A stretch of DNA of 64,000 nt from NCBI GenBank assembly GCA_022820505.1, contig JAJEFK010000054.1, positions 1-64,000 of the forward strand, given 5' to 3'. Positions within the stretch are counted from its first letter, which is position 1, and every line of letters begins with the position of its first letter. Shown piece by piece: positions 54,101 to 61,970 of this stretch. The position numbers and the translations under genes were made by a program. The notes under the pieces were generated by a model. The model was not told the origin of the DNA and ran no database searches. It saw only the letters and a list, made by a program, of their open reading frames with translations. This stretch comes from Acidimicrobiia bacterium. Lineage in GTDB: Bacteria > Actinomycetota > Acidimicrobiia > Acidimicrobiales > Poriferisodalaceae.

Positions 54101-57100
54101 CAGCGATGGCAAGTCGTGGCCTGGCTGGGTGCCCATCAACGCCGCCATGTCATGCCATCCCCCGCCGCCCGAGATCAGCATCGCAGCCGGCGCCGACATC
54201 GACGAGGGCGGCGACGCGATCTTCACGGTCAGCGCCGACCCCGCGCCGACAGCCGCGCTGGCTGTGACGGTGGCGGTCGTCGTGTCGGGCGATTTCGGTG
54301 TGTCGCCGGGGTCGCATACGGTGAGGGTCCCCACCACCGGCAGCGCCGCCTTGACTGTCGCTACGACCAACGACAGCGCTGATGAGGCTGACGGGTCGGT
54401 CACTGCGACGGTCGGTGCTGGCAGCGGCTACCGGGTCTCCGTTGCTGCGGGCACGGCCTCTGTTGGGGTGGCTGATGACGATGTGCCTGAGGTCAGCATT
54501 GCTGCGGGTGCTGATGTCGGTGAGGGCGGCGATGCGGTGTTCACGGTGTCTGCCAGTCCTGCGCCGTGGGCGGCTTTGGATGTGTCTGTGGCAGTCACCC
54601 AAGCTGGCGATTTCGGTGTGTCGCCGGGCTCGCGGACGGTCACGGTCCCGACGTCGGGCACGGCGACGCTCACGGTCGCTACGGCCGACGACAGCGCTGA
54701 TGAGGCTGACGGGTCGGTCACTGCGACCGTCGGCATAGGGAGCGGTTACACGGTGTCGGCTGTTGCGGGGACGGCTGCGGTGGATGTCCGGGATGATGAT
54801 GATCCGCCGGTGTCTGATCCTGTGGTGAGCATCGCTGCAGGCAGCGGTATCACCGAGGGCGGCGTTGCGGTGTTCACAGTTGCTGCTGTTCCGGTGCCGT
54901 CTGCGCCGCTGACGGTCGCTGTGTCGGTAGCGCAGGCGGGCAGTTTCGGTGTGTCGCCGGGCTCGCGGACGGTCACTGTTCCCACGTCGGGCAGCATCAC
55001 GCTGACGGTGGCGACGACCGGCGACTCGGTCGACGAGCCGGACGGGTCGGTCACGGCGACGGTCAGCGCCGGCACGGGTTACACCGTCTCTGCGACGGCG
55101 GGTTCGGCGTCGGTGGCGGTGTCTGATGACGATGACCCGCCGCCGGTGGCCGATCGGTGCGTGGCGGTGCTGTCGGGCGACGGGAGCGTGAGCGGGGTGT
55201 GGGCTGCGGGCTGCGGTTCGTCGGCGCGCTCCGGCCGCTATGCGCGGTATTACACGTTCTCGCTGGACAGCCCGGGCCGGGTGACGGTCGATCTGAAGTC
55301 CCCGGCTGACACGTATCTGTACCTGCGCCGCGGTGCGGGCCAGAGGTCGGGTGCTGCGTTGGCGTCCGACGATGACGGCGGCGGCAACTTTGACTCGCGG
55401 ATCAGCCGGACGCTTGCGGCGGGCGGTTACACGATCGAGGCGACGACCTATCACGCGTCGACGCCGGGGAAGTTCACGCTGACAGTGGACGGCATCCCGA
55501 CACAGACCGTGGCACCGCCGGACCCGGAGATCGCTATCGCTGCGGGCAGCGGGATCACCGAAGGCGGCGACGCGACGTTCACGGTCACTGCGGTTCCGGC
55601 GCCGTCGGCGGCGTTGGATGTGACGGTGGCGGTGACGGCAGCGGGCGATTTCGGTGTGTCGCCGGGGTCGCACACCGTCACGATCCCCACGACGGGCACC
55701 GCCACGCTGACGGTGGCGACGACCGGCGACTCGGTCGACGAGGCTGACGGGTCGGTCACTGCGTCGGTCAGCGTCGGGACGGGTTACACGGTCTCCGCAA
55801 CGGCCGGGTCGGCGTCGGTCGCGGTGGCCGACGACGATGCGCCGCCGACGGTGTGCGTGCCGAGTCTGCCGTGGGATGCGGTGACGGTGGCTGAGGTGAC
55901 CGGCTGGCGCGGCGAGCTCTCCCATGCTGCCCATCAGCAGCGCTGGGACCGGGTGCTGGCCGCTTTGGGGGTGGACACCGGCGAGGAGGCGATGACCGTG
56001 GCGGACGCGCAGGCGGTCAAGGCGCGGATCGACAACTCCCGCTGGGACCGCACCGTGCGCACGCTGCAGGCCATGGCCCAATGCGACACCGACCCGCCAC
56101 CTGCGCCTGCGGCGGACCCCGAGATCAGCATCGCTGCGGGCGGCGGGATCACTGAAGGCGGCGACGCGACCTTCACGGTCACTGCTGATCCGGCGCCGTC
56201 GGCGCCGCTGGCAGTAAGCGTCACGGTGGCCCAGACAGGCGACTTCGGCGTAGCGACCGGCACGCGCCAGGTGACCGTCCCGACATCGGGGACAGTCACG
56301 CTGACGGTGGCCACTGTGAACGACTCCGCGGATGAAGCCGACGGGTCGGTCGCTGTCACGGTCAACGGCGGCACCGGCTACACCGTGTCCGCGGCCGCGG
56401 GCACAGCGACGGTCGCGGTCGCAGATGACGACGATCCGCCTCCGCCGGTGGCTGATCCTGAGGTGAGCATCACCGCCGGCGGCGGGGTCACCGAGGGCGG
56501 CGACGCGACGTTCACGGTCACTGCTGTTCCGGCGCCGTCGGCGGCTTTGACGGTGGACGTGACCGTGGCTCAGGTCGGCGATTTCGGTGCCGCAACGGGG
56601 TCGCGGTCGGTCACGGTGCCGACGTCGGGCAGCGTCACGCTGACCGTCGCCACGACCGGCGACAGCACCGACGAGCCGGACGGGTCGGTGACGGTCGCGA
56701 TCGACGCCGGCAGCGGCTACACGGTGTCCCAGTCGGCGGGCACCGCGACGGTCGCGGTGGCCGATGACGACGACCCGCCGCCGAACGCGACGCCGTCGTT
56801 GTCGATCAGCGACGCGTCGGCGGACGAGGGTGGCACGCTGACGTTCACGGTGACGCTCAGCCCCGCCAGCGACCGGTATGTGTGGGTGCACTACTACGCG
56901 CGGCCCAGGTACGGGGCTGGGCTGTCGGCGACCTTCGCGGACTTCGAACAGGCCTACGGGATGCTGACCTTCAGACCCGGCGAGACAACCAAGACCGTCA
57001 CCGTGGCAGCGGTCGACGACAGCCGAACCGAAGAAGACGAGACGTTCGTAGTCGTCCTGTACGCCGAGGTCCAAGCAGCAGTCGCCGACGGCGAAGGCAT

Positions 57101-57125
57101 CGGCACCATCACCGACAACGACTGA
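51168..57125 (+). CDS. secreted PEP-synthase-like dikinase domain protein with Calx-beta repeats
   Basis: 1985 residues, GTG start (other GTGs at 51177 and 51180). Order: signal peptide (LIAALGVLTAAALLPLSAGA, cleavage near 49); unassigned region with a Ca-loop-like DIDGDCIDDLTEL; phosphohistidine swivel-like motif GTITTVPQTPLSHVNLRAIQ (His390); PPDK/PEP-synthase ATP-grasp from about 470 (AFGVKAANVAELTHLSL, LRYRSSTNNEDLPSFSGAG near 601, IKSVWASLWNYRAFRERDF, AIKQARPWLF near 795); then about eight Calx-beta-like units to the C-terminus, interrupted by a PPC-like domain (about 1328-1445) and two small Trp-rich helical modules (about 916-1000, 1561-1648). The PEP TIM barrel is absent. The chemistry is unknown. 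The first third is visibly AT-richer than the rest. Confidence 0.85.
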   Translation: MALVVNSDDANRRLFPAGPLRGSSLLRCLIAALGVLTAAALLPLSAGAATPPPGPCESGWVAPAPVSVTVTDVPIEVASTTDDYFVLYIRIDSSSPTTDLPIAVVLGEDGTTSLADNLSPLSADRYLVEKYSVSQPADIDGDCIDDLTELADLGTHNPVNPGQISKNALGAVAIPNRSAFETLALKGVPIGGSYFGAVEYVNFWILNALSDRPTVYFMNTNNTIRHLDFAKKLGFHDTFRDEIRGTLIYNPNVVAPDGSLGVYRLDPSSAHWNDFPFTRVERAYEILASAMPFLDNNLAYHPIGWSFLDQYNRQKADFDASRVNVLLQEDILPDVGFIPLNQAEGYGRLRLMEDGEHPLPYDVAIYRSLPNDLPRVAGTITTVPQTPLSHVNLRAIQNGLPNAFIRDALDEESIVSLIGSYVHFSVTADGYTVRKASKAEVDAHYEKLRPAQTQTLQRDLSVTEIASLADVEFADWTAFGVKAANVAELTHLSLPDGTAPVGFAIPFYFYDEFMKQATVTEKTLLGKKKWPGDEKITLAAGTTLASAVTQMLAHAKFQADYDIQEEMLDDLRDAIKDATTPQFITDALTAMHAKYPDGQSLRYRSSTNNEDLPSFSGAGLYSSKTQDPDETADDGIDKSIKSVWASLWNYRAFRERDFHRVDHTTVAMGVLVHPNYEDELVNGVAVSYDPFTHRDGMFYVNSQVGEDLVTNPEPLSRPEEILLDANGIATVLSYSNLKASRQLLMTDAQMQQLRSNLATIHDHFKTLYAVQTGDDYAIEIEFKITADNVLAIKQARPWLFTEPLVVPNPTVSLGFVDDQVTEGNDLQLVVTRSGGILSVPLSVGFTVHETGQMLVSTLPAEVTIPANQTNATIAIGTEPDSQAEHNSIVTATLNTDAGYTLGAPQSDTATVEDDDGPLCDVATAVGRARAAFVWHVDNNGGNEVWFWQILAYLGADPLPALPGGAVLASTTPEAVKTFSDGKSWPGWVPINAAMSCHPPPPEISIAAGADIDEGGDAIFTVSADPAPTAALAVTVAVVVSGDFGVSPGSHTVRVPTTGSAALTVATTNDSADEADGSVTATVGAGSGYRVSVAAGTASVGVADDDVPEVSIAAGADVGEGGDAVFTVSASPAPWAALDVSVAVTQAGDFGVSPGSRTVTVPTSGTATLTVATADDSADEADGSVTATVGIGSGYTVSAVAGTAAVDVRDDDDPPVSDPVVSIAAGSGITEGGVAVFTVAAVPVPSAPLTVAVSVAQAGSFGVSPGSRTVTVPTSGSITLTVATTGDSVDEPDGSVTATVSAGTGYTVSATAGSASVAVSDDDDPPPVADRCVAVLSGDGSVSGVWAAGCGSSARSGRYARYYTFSLDSPGRVTVDLKSPADTYLYLRRGAGQRSGAALASDDDGGGNFDSRISRTLAAGGYTIEATTYHASTPGKFTLTVDGIPTQTVAPPDPEIAIAAGSGITEGGDATFTVTAVPAPSAALDVTVAVTAAGDFGVSPGSHTVTIPTTGTATLTVATTGDSVDEADGSVTASVSVGTGYTVSATAGSASVAVADDDAPPTVCVPSLPWDAVTVAEVTGWRGELSHAAHQQRWDRVLAALGVDTGEEAMTVADAQAVKARIDNSRWDRTVRTLQAMAQCDTDPPPAPAADPEISIAAGGGITEGGDATFTVTADPAPSAPLAVSVTVAQTGDFGVATGTRQVTVPTSGTVTLTVATVNDSADEADGSVAVTVNGGTGYTVSAAAGTATVAVADDDDPPPPVADPEVSITAGGGVTEGGDATFTVTAVPAPSAALTVDVTVAQVGDFGAATGSRSVTVPTSGSVTLTVATTGDSTDEPDGSVTVAIDAGSGYTVSQSAGTATVAVADDDDPPPNATPSLSISDASADEGGTLTFTVTLSPASDRYVWVHYYARPRYGAGLSATFADFEQAYGMLTFRPGETTKTVTVAAVDDSRTEEDETFVVVLYAEVQAAVADGEGIGTITDND
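54171..56790 (+). repeat. tandem Calx-beta-coding repeats
   Basis: Six long units of about 315 bases begin with codons for PE[IV][SA]I.AG, followed by EGG.A.FTV, then GDFG, TVTVPT.G, LTVAT, DE.DGSV.A.V and GYTVS, ending VADDD. They are very similar at DNA level, so recombination or assembly collapse is possible. Confidence 0.8.
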
Positions 57126-57131
57126 CGCCAG

Positions 57132-60100
57132 TCACACGAGGGCGAGCCAGGTGACGCAGTAGACGTCGTCAGGCGTGATCTCGGGCAGCGGCTCGGGCGG
57201 TTCGTAGGGCTGCAGGCCCAGCGCGTCGATCACCCTGATGATCTCGATGGCCTGCTCAGCCGGGCTAGTCGAGCTCTTGAGTGCAGCAGCGAGCGTTCGG
57301 ATGGTTCGCTCCGGGTAGGGAGCAGTGATCGTGTCGACGGTGCGGTCGATGTCGTCTTGCGTCATCTCCGGTGGAGCGTGGTCACGCACTACTTGTGCGG
57401 CGCGGGCCAGCCGGGGCGAAATCCGCGGCTCGAGGTTCGCCTTGTCGGACATGACGTTCCATTTGCGGACAATGTCGTCCTGGGCAACTTTCCACGCCTC
57501 GAATGCGCCTTCGACATCGAAGTCTTCCAATGTGCGCGGGGTCTCGAAGCCGGCAGGCGGGCGGGCGAGGTCGAGGCAGGCCAGCGACTCGTCCACCACG
57601 TCGCCGGGAGATGATCCGTCCCGGCCGACGAATCGGAACAGGGGCGTCGGGTGGTCGCCGACGCGGGCGCAAAAGACGTAGCCGGCTCGCCCGTCGCCTG
57701 AGCGGGCTGCCATTCCCGATCCGGAGCCCCAGGGCAGCGAGGCGATGTGCTCCGCGAGATCTGCGTCCTCCATTGCCTGGCGCAGCTCTTGGCGGAACTC
57801 CTCACCCGACAGGACGCCCTTCGCTGTTCCGCCCCGCTCGAACATGGTTGCGTCCTCGCGACGGATGCGTTCTATCTCCTCGCGTGTCTCGGTGAAGTTG
57901 AGTTCGTGATGCTGGCCTTGATCGGGCAGTATCTCGCCGACGCCCACACTGGCCGCGGCTTGCGCGATCTTGCGGTGCAGTCGTTCGGAGAGCCCGAGCA
58001 GGTCGTCCAGCCGGCTGTCGGGAAAGACGCAGCGCAGAAATACCTCAGCGTGACGTGAGCCGATGCGGTCGATGCGCCCATGACGCTGCACGAGGCGCAT
58101 CGGGTTCCACGGAAGGTCGTAGTTGACGATGTGGCAGGCCTGCTGCAGGTTCACGCCTTCGGCCAGCACATCGGTTGCCACCACGATGTCGTACAGGTCG
58201 TCGTCGCGGCCCTCGGGCGCATCGGTGGTGCGCGGGGCGAATCCCCACAGCACCGATTCCTTGTCGGCAGAGCCCGAGCTGCCTGCCACCGAAGCGATGC
58301 GCCCCCGGTAGGCAGCGAGCCGAGCGTCGGTGTGGGTCACCGTTTCGAGGTGCTCGACGATCCAGTGGACGGTGTCGGCGTAGTAGCTGAAGATCAGCAC
58401 CTTGTGCCGGTCGCGGGTGTCTTCGGCACCGATGCCGTGGGCACGTGCGTCGGCGGCGATAGCGGCAAGCTCATCGGTGAGGGCAGCCAGGTTCGGGTCT
58501 GCATCCCGTGTCACAGTGCGTGCCTCGGCTGCGAAGTCGCGCAGCAGGTCTCGGTCACGCTCGGTGTCCTGGCGCAACCGCTCGATGTCGAATTCTGCAG
58601 CATCGTCGGTGACTTGGACCAGGTGGTCCAAGAAGGCGTCGCGCTGCTTGTCGTCGAAATCATCGGTGTCGGCGGCGATCCAGTCCGCCAGTACGTCCCC
58701 GGTGCCCACCCGGCCTCCGTCAAGCAGCGACAGGAACGCGTCGTGGCTGTTTGCCATGCGCACGCACGTCTCTGCGAAGGCGTGGGGCGACGATTCGAAA
58801 CGCTTCAACAGGCCCGAGCGCAGCAGCCCGGTGAGCTGCAGTTCGTAGGTGTCGATCGCGTGGTCAAGCCGGTAGCGCGAGGGTGCGTAGCGCGCCAGTG
58901 TGAGGGTGTTTGTGTCAGTGGATTCGTCAGTCAGCGGGCGCCCAGCGCTTGCCGGATCATCGGCCTTGGCAACGTCAGACTCCCCGGTGCTGACGACAGG
59001 GTCGGCATCGAGCGCTGCGGCGAACCGGTCGAAGAATCCGGGCAGGACCGCGTCGAGGTCGTAGTTCACCTTGCGGACCCGAGGGGTCGGGAAGACGATC
59101 GGCGTGTCGTGTCCGCCTATGCGCACGATGTCGTTGGGGTAGAAGCGCTTCACGAACGAACGGGTGCGGCGCACGGCCACGGCGTCGAGCACGTCGAAGA
59201 GATGCTCAGGAGTCAGGTCGTCGGGGTTGAGCGCGACGGCCTTGGCGAAGTGATCGCGCAGCGAGCCGATGCCGACGTCGGCGAATTCCGCGTCGTTACG
59301 AAGGAAGTAGCCCAGCAGGTGGTACAAGTCCCACAGGCTGTTGTTTACCGGCGTCGCAGTCAGCATGACGAGTTGCTTCGGCGGCGATCCGGCGAGCAGC
59401 CGTCGCAGCGCTTGTGCCCGCTGCGTGGATGGATTGCGCAGATTGTGCGCCTCGTCGATCACCACCATCGCGTAGTCGGTGACGTAGCGCTGTTCGAGCT
59501 TGGTGCCAGTGGTGTGCTCAGGGTTGAGTCGCCCGTCGCGCATCAACGCCTCGAACGACACGAGCTCCATCGGCAGGTTGTGCTCGGCTCGGAACGCACG
59601 CCACGGGCCGTCCCGCAGCGTGGCAGGCGTGATCACCAGCACCTTCTGGCGACGCTCCAGGGCGGCTTCGCGAATCAGCTCGCCGGCGAGGAACGTCTTG
59701 CCGAGACCAACCTCGTCGGCCACCAGCACGCCGTGGCGCTCGTCGAGGATGCGGCGCGCGCGCCACAGTCCGTCTGCTTGGAACGAGGTGAGGTGGATCT
59801 GCGGGGCGCCCTCGGCATCGGCTTCGGCTTGCAGCTCGTCGCCATATCGCTCCCACAGCATCCGCAGGTACACGAGCTGTGGTGAGTGCGGTTCGAACCT
59901 GGCCTCGAACAGGGCGGAGAGATCGTACGGGGCCGCTTGATCCCACAGCTCGTCGAACCACTCCTGCACTTGTGTCACGACGTACGGTGCGTAGTTGCCG
60001 AGGTTCAGCTCCAGGTTGGACGCGAGTCCGGCGTAGGTGAAGTTGGACGATCCAGCCACGACGCCGTGCGATCGGTCACCCACCACGAAGGCCTTGCCGT

Positions 60101-60572
60101 GCAGGAATCGGCCCTCGAGACGCCGCACTTCCACGCTTGGCGATGCCAGCCAATCGGTGAGGCGTCGCGCCGCTGCGTGGGACTGGCGGCTGAAGCCCAA
60201 GTGGTCGCGTTCGAACCGGAGGAGCTGTTCCTGTTTCGCCAGCGCGCTGTGCATCCGGGCCCGAGCTGCCCGTGCCGGGTGAGCCGGCTCGGTGTGCAGT
60301 GCTCGTCGGCGGTTCTCCGGCGGCTGCGGCTCGGCGCCCAGCAGCAGCCGGACGCCTGATGCATGGTCGAGCGCATCAGCCAGCAGGGAGTACCCGCCGA
60401 CATTGAAATAGGCGGTCGCAATGTCCACTGCGGCACCGCCCACGAAGCCGGTAGCGGCATGAGCGATGAACCCGTTCAGCGCCTGCGCCACGGTCCGGCC
60501 GTCACGGTTGACCGCCAGTTCGGGCTTGCTCGGCATCTCAGCCATTGCGGACTGACCCGAAGCGTCGCTCAC
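57132..60572 (-). CDS. PLD-nuclease / SNF2-type helicase fusion, defence type
   Basis: 1146 residues. Residues about 40-195 form a phospholipase-D-like nuclease domain with one HKD half-site: FLHGKAFVVGDRSHG (His158, Lys160) and AGSSNFTYAGL near 174. An SF2/SNF2 helicase follows: Walker A VADEVGLGKTFLA near 286, TPATLRDGPW, DEAH at 373 in VVIDEAHNLRNP, TATPVNNSLWDLY near 405, and motifs V-VI DVLAEGVNLQQA and QRHGRIDRIGSRHAE near 830. The tail is helical. Such PLD-SNF2 proteins pair with adenine methyltransferases in DISARM- and BREX-like phage defence. GTG start; later in-frame ATGs exist. It converges on the secreted giant gene with a six-base gap. Confidence 0.88.
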   Translation of the reverse strand: MSDASGQSAMAEMPSKPELAVNRDGRTVAQALNGFIAHAATGFVGGAAVDIATAYFNVGGYSLLADALDHASGVRLLLGAEPQPPENRRRALHTEPAHPARAARARMHSALAKQEQLLRFERDHLGFSRQSHAAARRLTDWLASPSVEVRRLEGRFLHGKAFVVGDRSHGVVAGSSNFTYAGLASNLELNLGNYAPYVVTQVQEWFDELWDQAAPYDLSALFEARFEPHSPQLVYLRMLWERYGDELQAEADAEGAPQIHLTSFQADGLWRARRILDERHGVLVADEVGLGKTFLAGELIREAALERRQKVLVITPATLRDGPWRAFRAEHNLPMELVSFEALMRDGRLNPEHTTGTKLEQRYVTDYAMVVIDEAHNLRNPSTQRAQALRRLLAGSPPKQLVMLTATPVNNSLWDLYHLLGYFLRNDAEFADVGIGSLRDHFAKAVALNPDDLTPEHLFDVLDAVAVRRTRSFVKRFYPNDIVRIGGHDTPIVFPTPRVRKVNYDLDAVLPGFFDRFAAALDADPVVSTGESDVAKADDPASAGRPLTDESTDTNTLTLARYAPSRYRLDHAIDTYELQLTGLLRSGLLKRFESSPHAFAETCVRMANSHDAFLSLLDGGRVGTGDVLADWIAADTDDFDDKQRDAFLDHLVQVTDDAAEFDIERLRQDTERDRDLLRDFAAEARTVTRDADPNLAALTDELAAIAADARAHGIGAEDTRDRHKVLIFSYYADTVHWIVEHLETVTHTDARLAAYRGRIASVAGSSGSADKESVLWGFAPRTTDAPEGRDDDLYDIVVATDVLAEGVNLQQACHIVNYDLPWNPMRLVQRHGRIDRIGSRHAEVFLRCVFPDSRLDDLLGLSERLHRKIAQAAASVGVGEILPDQGQHHELNFTETREEIERIRREDATMFERGGTAKGVLSGEEFRQELRQAMEDADLAEHIASLPWGSGSGMAARSGDGRAGYVFCARVGDHPTPLFRFVGRDGSSPGDVVDESLACLDLARPPAGFETPRTLEDFDVEGAFEAWKVAQDDIVRKWNVMSDKANLEPRISPRLARAAQVVRDHAPPEMTQDDIDRTVDTITAPYPERTIRTLAAALKSSTSPAEQAIEIIRVIDALGLQPYEPPEPLPEITPDDVYCVTWLALV

Positions 60573-60655
60573 GGTATCCCGGCGTGTGAGCGTTCACCAG
60601 GCTCGCTCGCGCTGTCGATACAGCCGGTGATCTCTTCGGCCTGCGGACCTGTCAT
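60569..60655 (-). CDS. 28-residue mini-ORF linking methyltransferase and helicase
   Basis: ATG at 60655 overlaps the methyltransferase stop (ATGA), and its TGA overlaps the GTG of the helicase (GTGA). The peptide begins MTGPQAEEITGCIDS and ends AGIP. Exact junctions on both sides suggest a peptide that keeps ribosomes moving through the operon. It has no recognisable family and may be fortuitous. Confidence 0.35.
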   Translation of the reverse strand: MTGPQAEEITGCIDSASEPGERSHAGIP

Positions 60656-61431
60656 GTCAATCTCCTGAAGTGTTCGATGACCGCCGCGAGCCGGTCCAAG
60701 TAGCGCTCGGGCCGCTTCTCGTCGAACGTGGTGTAGATGACCTCGAGATCGTCCTCGTCAAGGCCGTACAGGTGAGCTACGCACGCGTCGAGTTCGTGGA
60801 TCAGGTCCCGCTTGGTTGCCTCGTCATTCGCTGAGCCAACAGGCACGCCGACCTCTGAGGCCCACTCAGCGAAGCGGTCATCGACTGCAGCCAGCCGTCC
60901 CGTAATCTCCACCACCCGATCCCGCACAGGATTTCCCTTGCCCGGGTCCGGAATGGACAGCAATCCCAACTGCTCGAATGTCATGTGCAATTCGACACTG
61001 CGGCGAGCCTGCCAGTCACAGGGCATGGACGAAAGCACACCGAGAAGGAAGGCCTCATCCGTCGGCGTGCCAGCAACCCTGAGGAGATACGGCGCTTGAT
61101 GCACTATGACTCGCTCACCGGGCACGAGCGCTGCGATCAGCGAGCGTGTATCAGTCGCCCTAGCTACGTCACGAAAGGTGATTCGTGCGTGCAGACACGG
61201 CAACGTATCCGGATTGTCAGTAGTGGCGTGTTCCTGTGCGGCGAAGGCCGAGGCGGATTTCGAATGCTGCGTCAGGCGTTTGTCGTGTAGGTGCTCGATC
61301 ATCTCATCGGCAACGGCGCTGTCGTAGTAGGTGCCCGTGTCGGGCTCCCAGATGTTGAACGACGAGCCCTTGTAGACGGGCCAGATGTCAGGCATCTCGA
61401 GGCCCACTTGTTCGCCGAGCCGCAGCGCCAT
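60652..61431 (-). CDS. C-terminal fragment of Eco57I/PglX-type DNA methyltransferase
   Basis: 260 codons in frame, with an internal ATG at 61431 that is probably not a real start. The sequence continues the target-recognition and C-terminal part of the methyltransferase whose N-terminal part lies at 61971-64000: LGEQVGLEMPDIWPVYKGSS, then LPCLHARITFRDVARATDTR, IVHQAPYLLRVAGTPTDEAF and LGVLSSMPCDWQARRSVELH, the usual end of class I adenine methyltransferases of R-M and BREX systems. It is separated from the N-terminal part by repeated segments, homopolymers and frame breaks, so as assembled it is a fragment. Confidence 0.75.
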   Translation of the reverse strand: MALRLGEQVGLEMPDIWPVYKGSSFNIWEPDTGTYYDSAVADEMIEHLHDKRLTQHSKSASAFAAQEHATTDNPDTLPCLHARITFRDVARATDTRSLIAALVPGERVIVHQAPYLLRVAGTPTDEAFLLGVLSSMPCDWQARRSVELHMTFEQLGLLSIPDPGKGNPVRDRVVEITGRLAAVDDRFAEWASEVGVPVGSANDEATKRDLIHELDACVAHLYGLDEDDLEVIYTTFDEKRPERYLDRLAAVIEHFRRLT

Positions 61432-61628
61432 CGTCGTTCACGAACCGCTCCCGGTCCCGGGTCGCGTCGAACTCACGGACAGGGCGGAAGCGCCATCGTC
61501 GTTCATGAAGAGGTGTCGGTCGTGCGTCGCGTGGAGCTCGGCGATTGGGCGGAAGCGCCATCGTCGTTGAGGAAGCGGTGCCGGTCGGTCGTGGCGTTGA
61601 GGTCGCCCTGGACCGGTCGGAACCGCCA
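61425..61628 (-). repeat. three diverged direct repeats of a methyltransferase segment, out of frame
   Basis: Units start at 61425, 61490 and 61555 (periods 65, 65 and 68), with a partial fourth at 61623. On the minus strand each encodes a variant of FRP[VI], then ATxDRxxF and NDDGA, but a period of 65 shifts the frame each time. The units are about three-quarters identical, not perfect copies. Confidence 0.8.
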
Positions 61629-61663
61629 CGTTCGTGGCCGTTCCTGGTGCTCGAGAATCTTGC

Positions 61664-61742
61664 GGGGGGGGGGGGGGGGGGTCCGCGCGGCGTGCGCGTT
61701 CCCGCCAGAGAGAGGGGGGGGCGGGGGCCCCCCCCCCCCCCC
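61664..61742. other. homopolymer cluster: G18, then G8-C-G5-C15
   Basis: G runs from 61664 to 61681, and G8, one C, G5 and C15 from 61714 to 61742. The 32 bases between them resemble a diverged copy of the codons just beyond the second tract. Such tracts inside a gene are either slippage (phase-variation) sites or assembly junctions. Confidence 0.85.
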
Positions 61743-61970
61743 AGCGCGTCTGGCGCATTCGCGCCATCGAAACGCGGCTGCAGCTTCATACGCCGCCACA
61801 CGCGGAAGGCATCACGTCGCGGAATCTGCGGAAAGGCTGCTGTGTTGGACCAGCTCAGGAATTCTGAGACCGGGATCAGTTCGGGCTTGCCGTCGACCAG
61901 TTCTCGAAAGTGAGCGAGCGAGCGGGCCGGTCCGGGGTAGATCGCTACGTGCGGGTCGTCGGCTTCGGCC

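Noticed and set aside
54150-57074. 974-codon open frame antisense to the Calx-beta repeats
   Set aside because: Arg/His-rich shadow produced by the GC-rich repetitive coding strand; no family features.
58080-59885. 601-codon plus-strand frame across the SNF2 helicase
   Set aside because: Antisense shadow; the minus-strand frame carries all helicase motifs.
61425-61628. CRISPR-like array (65-68 base period, conserved part near GCGCCATCGTCGTT)
   Set aside because: The intervening parts are also similar to one another and encode variants of one peptide, so they are diverged tandem copies of coding sequence, not spacers.
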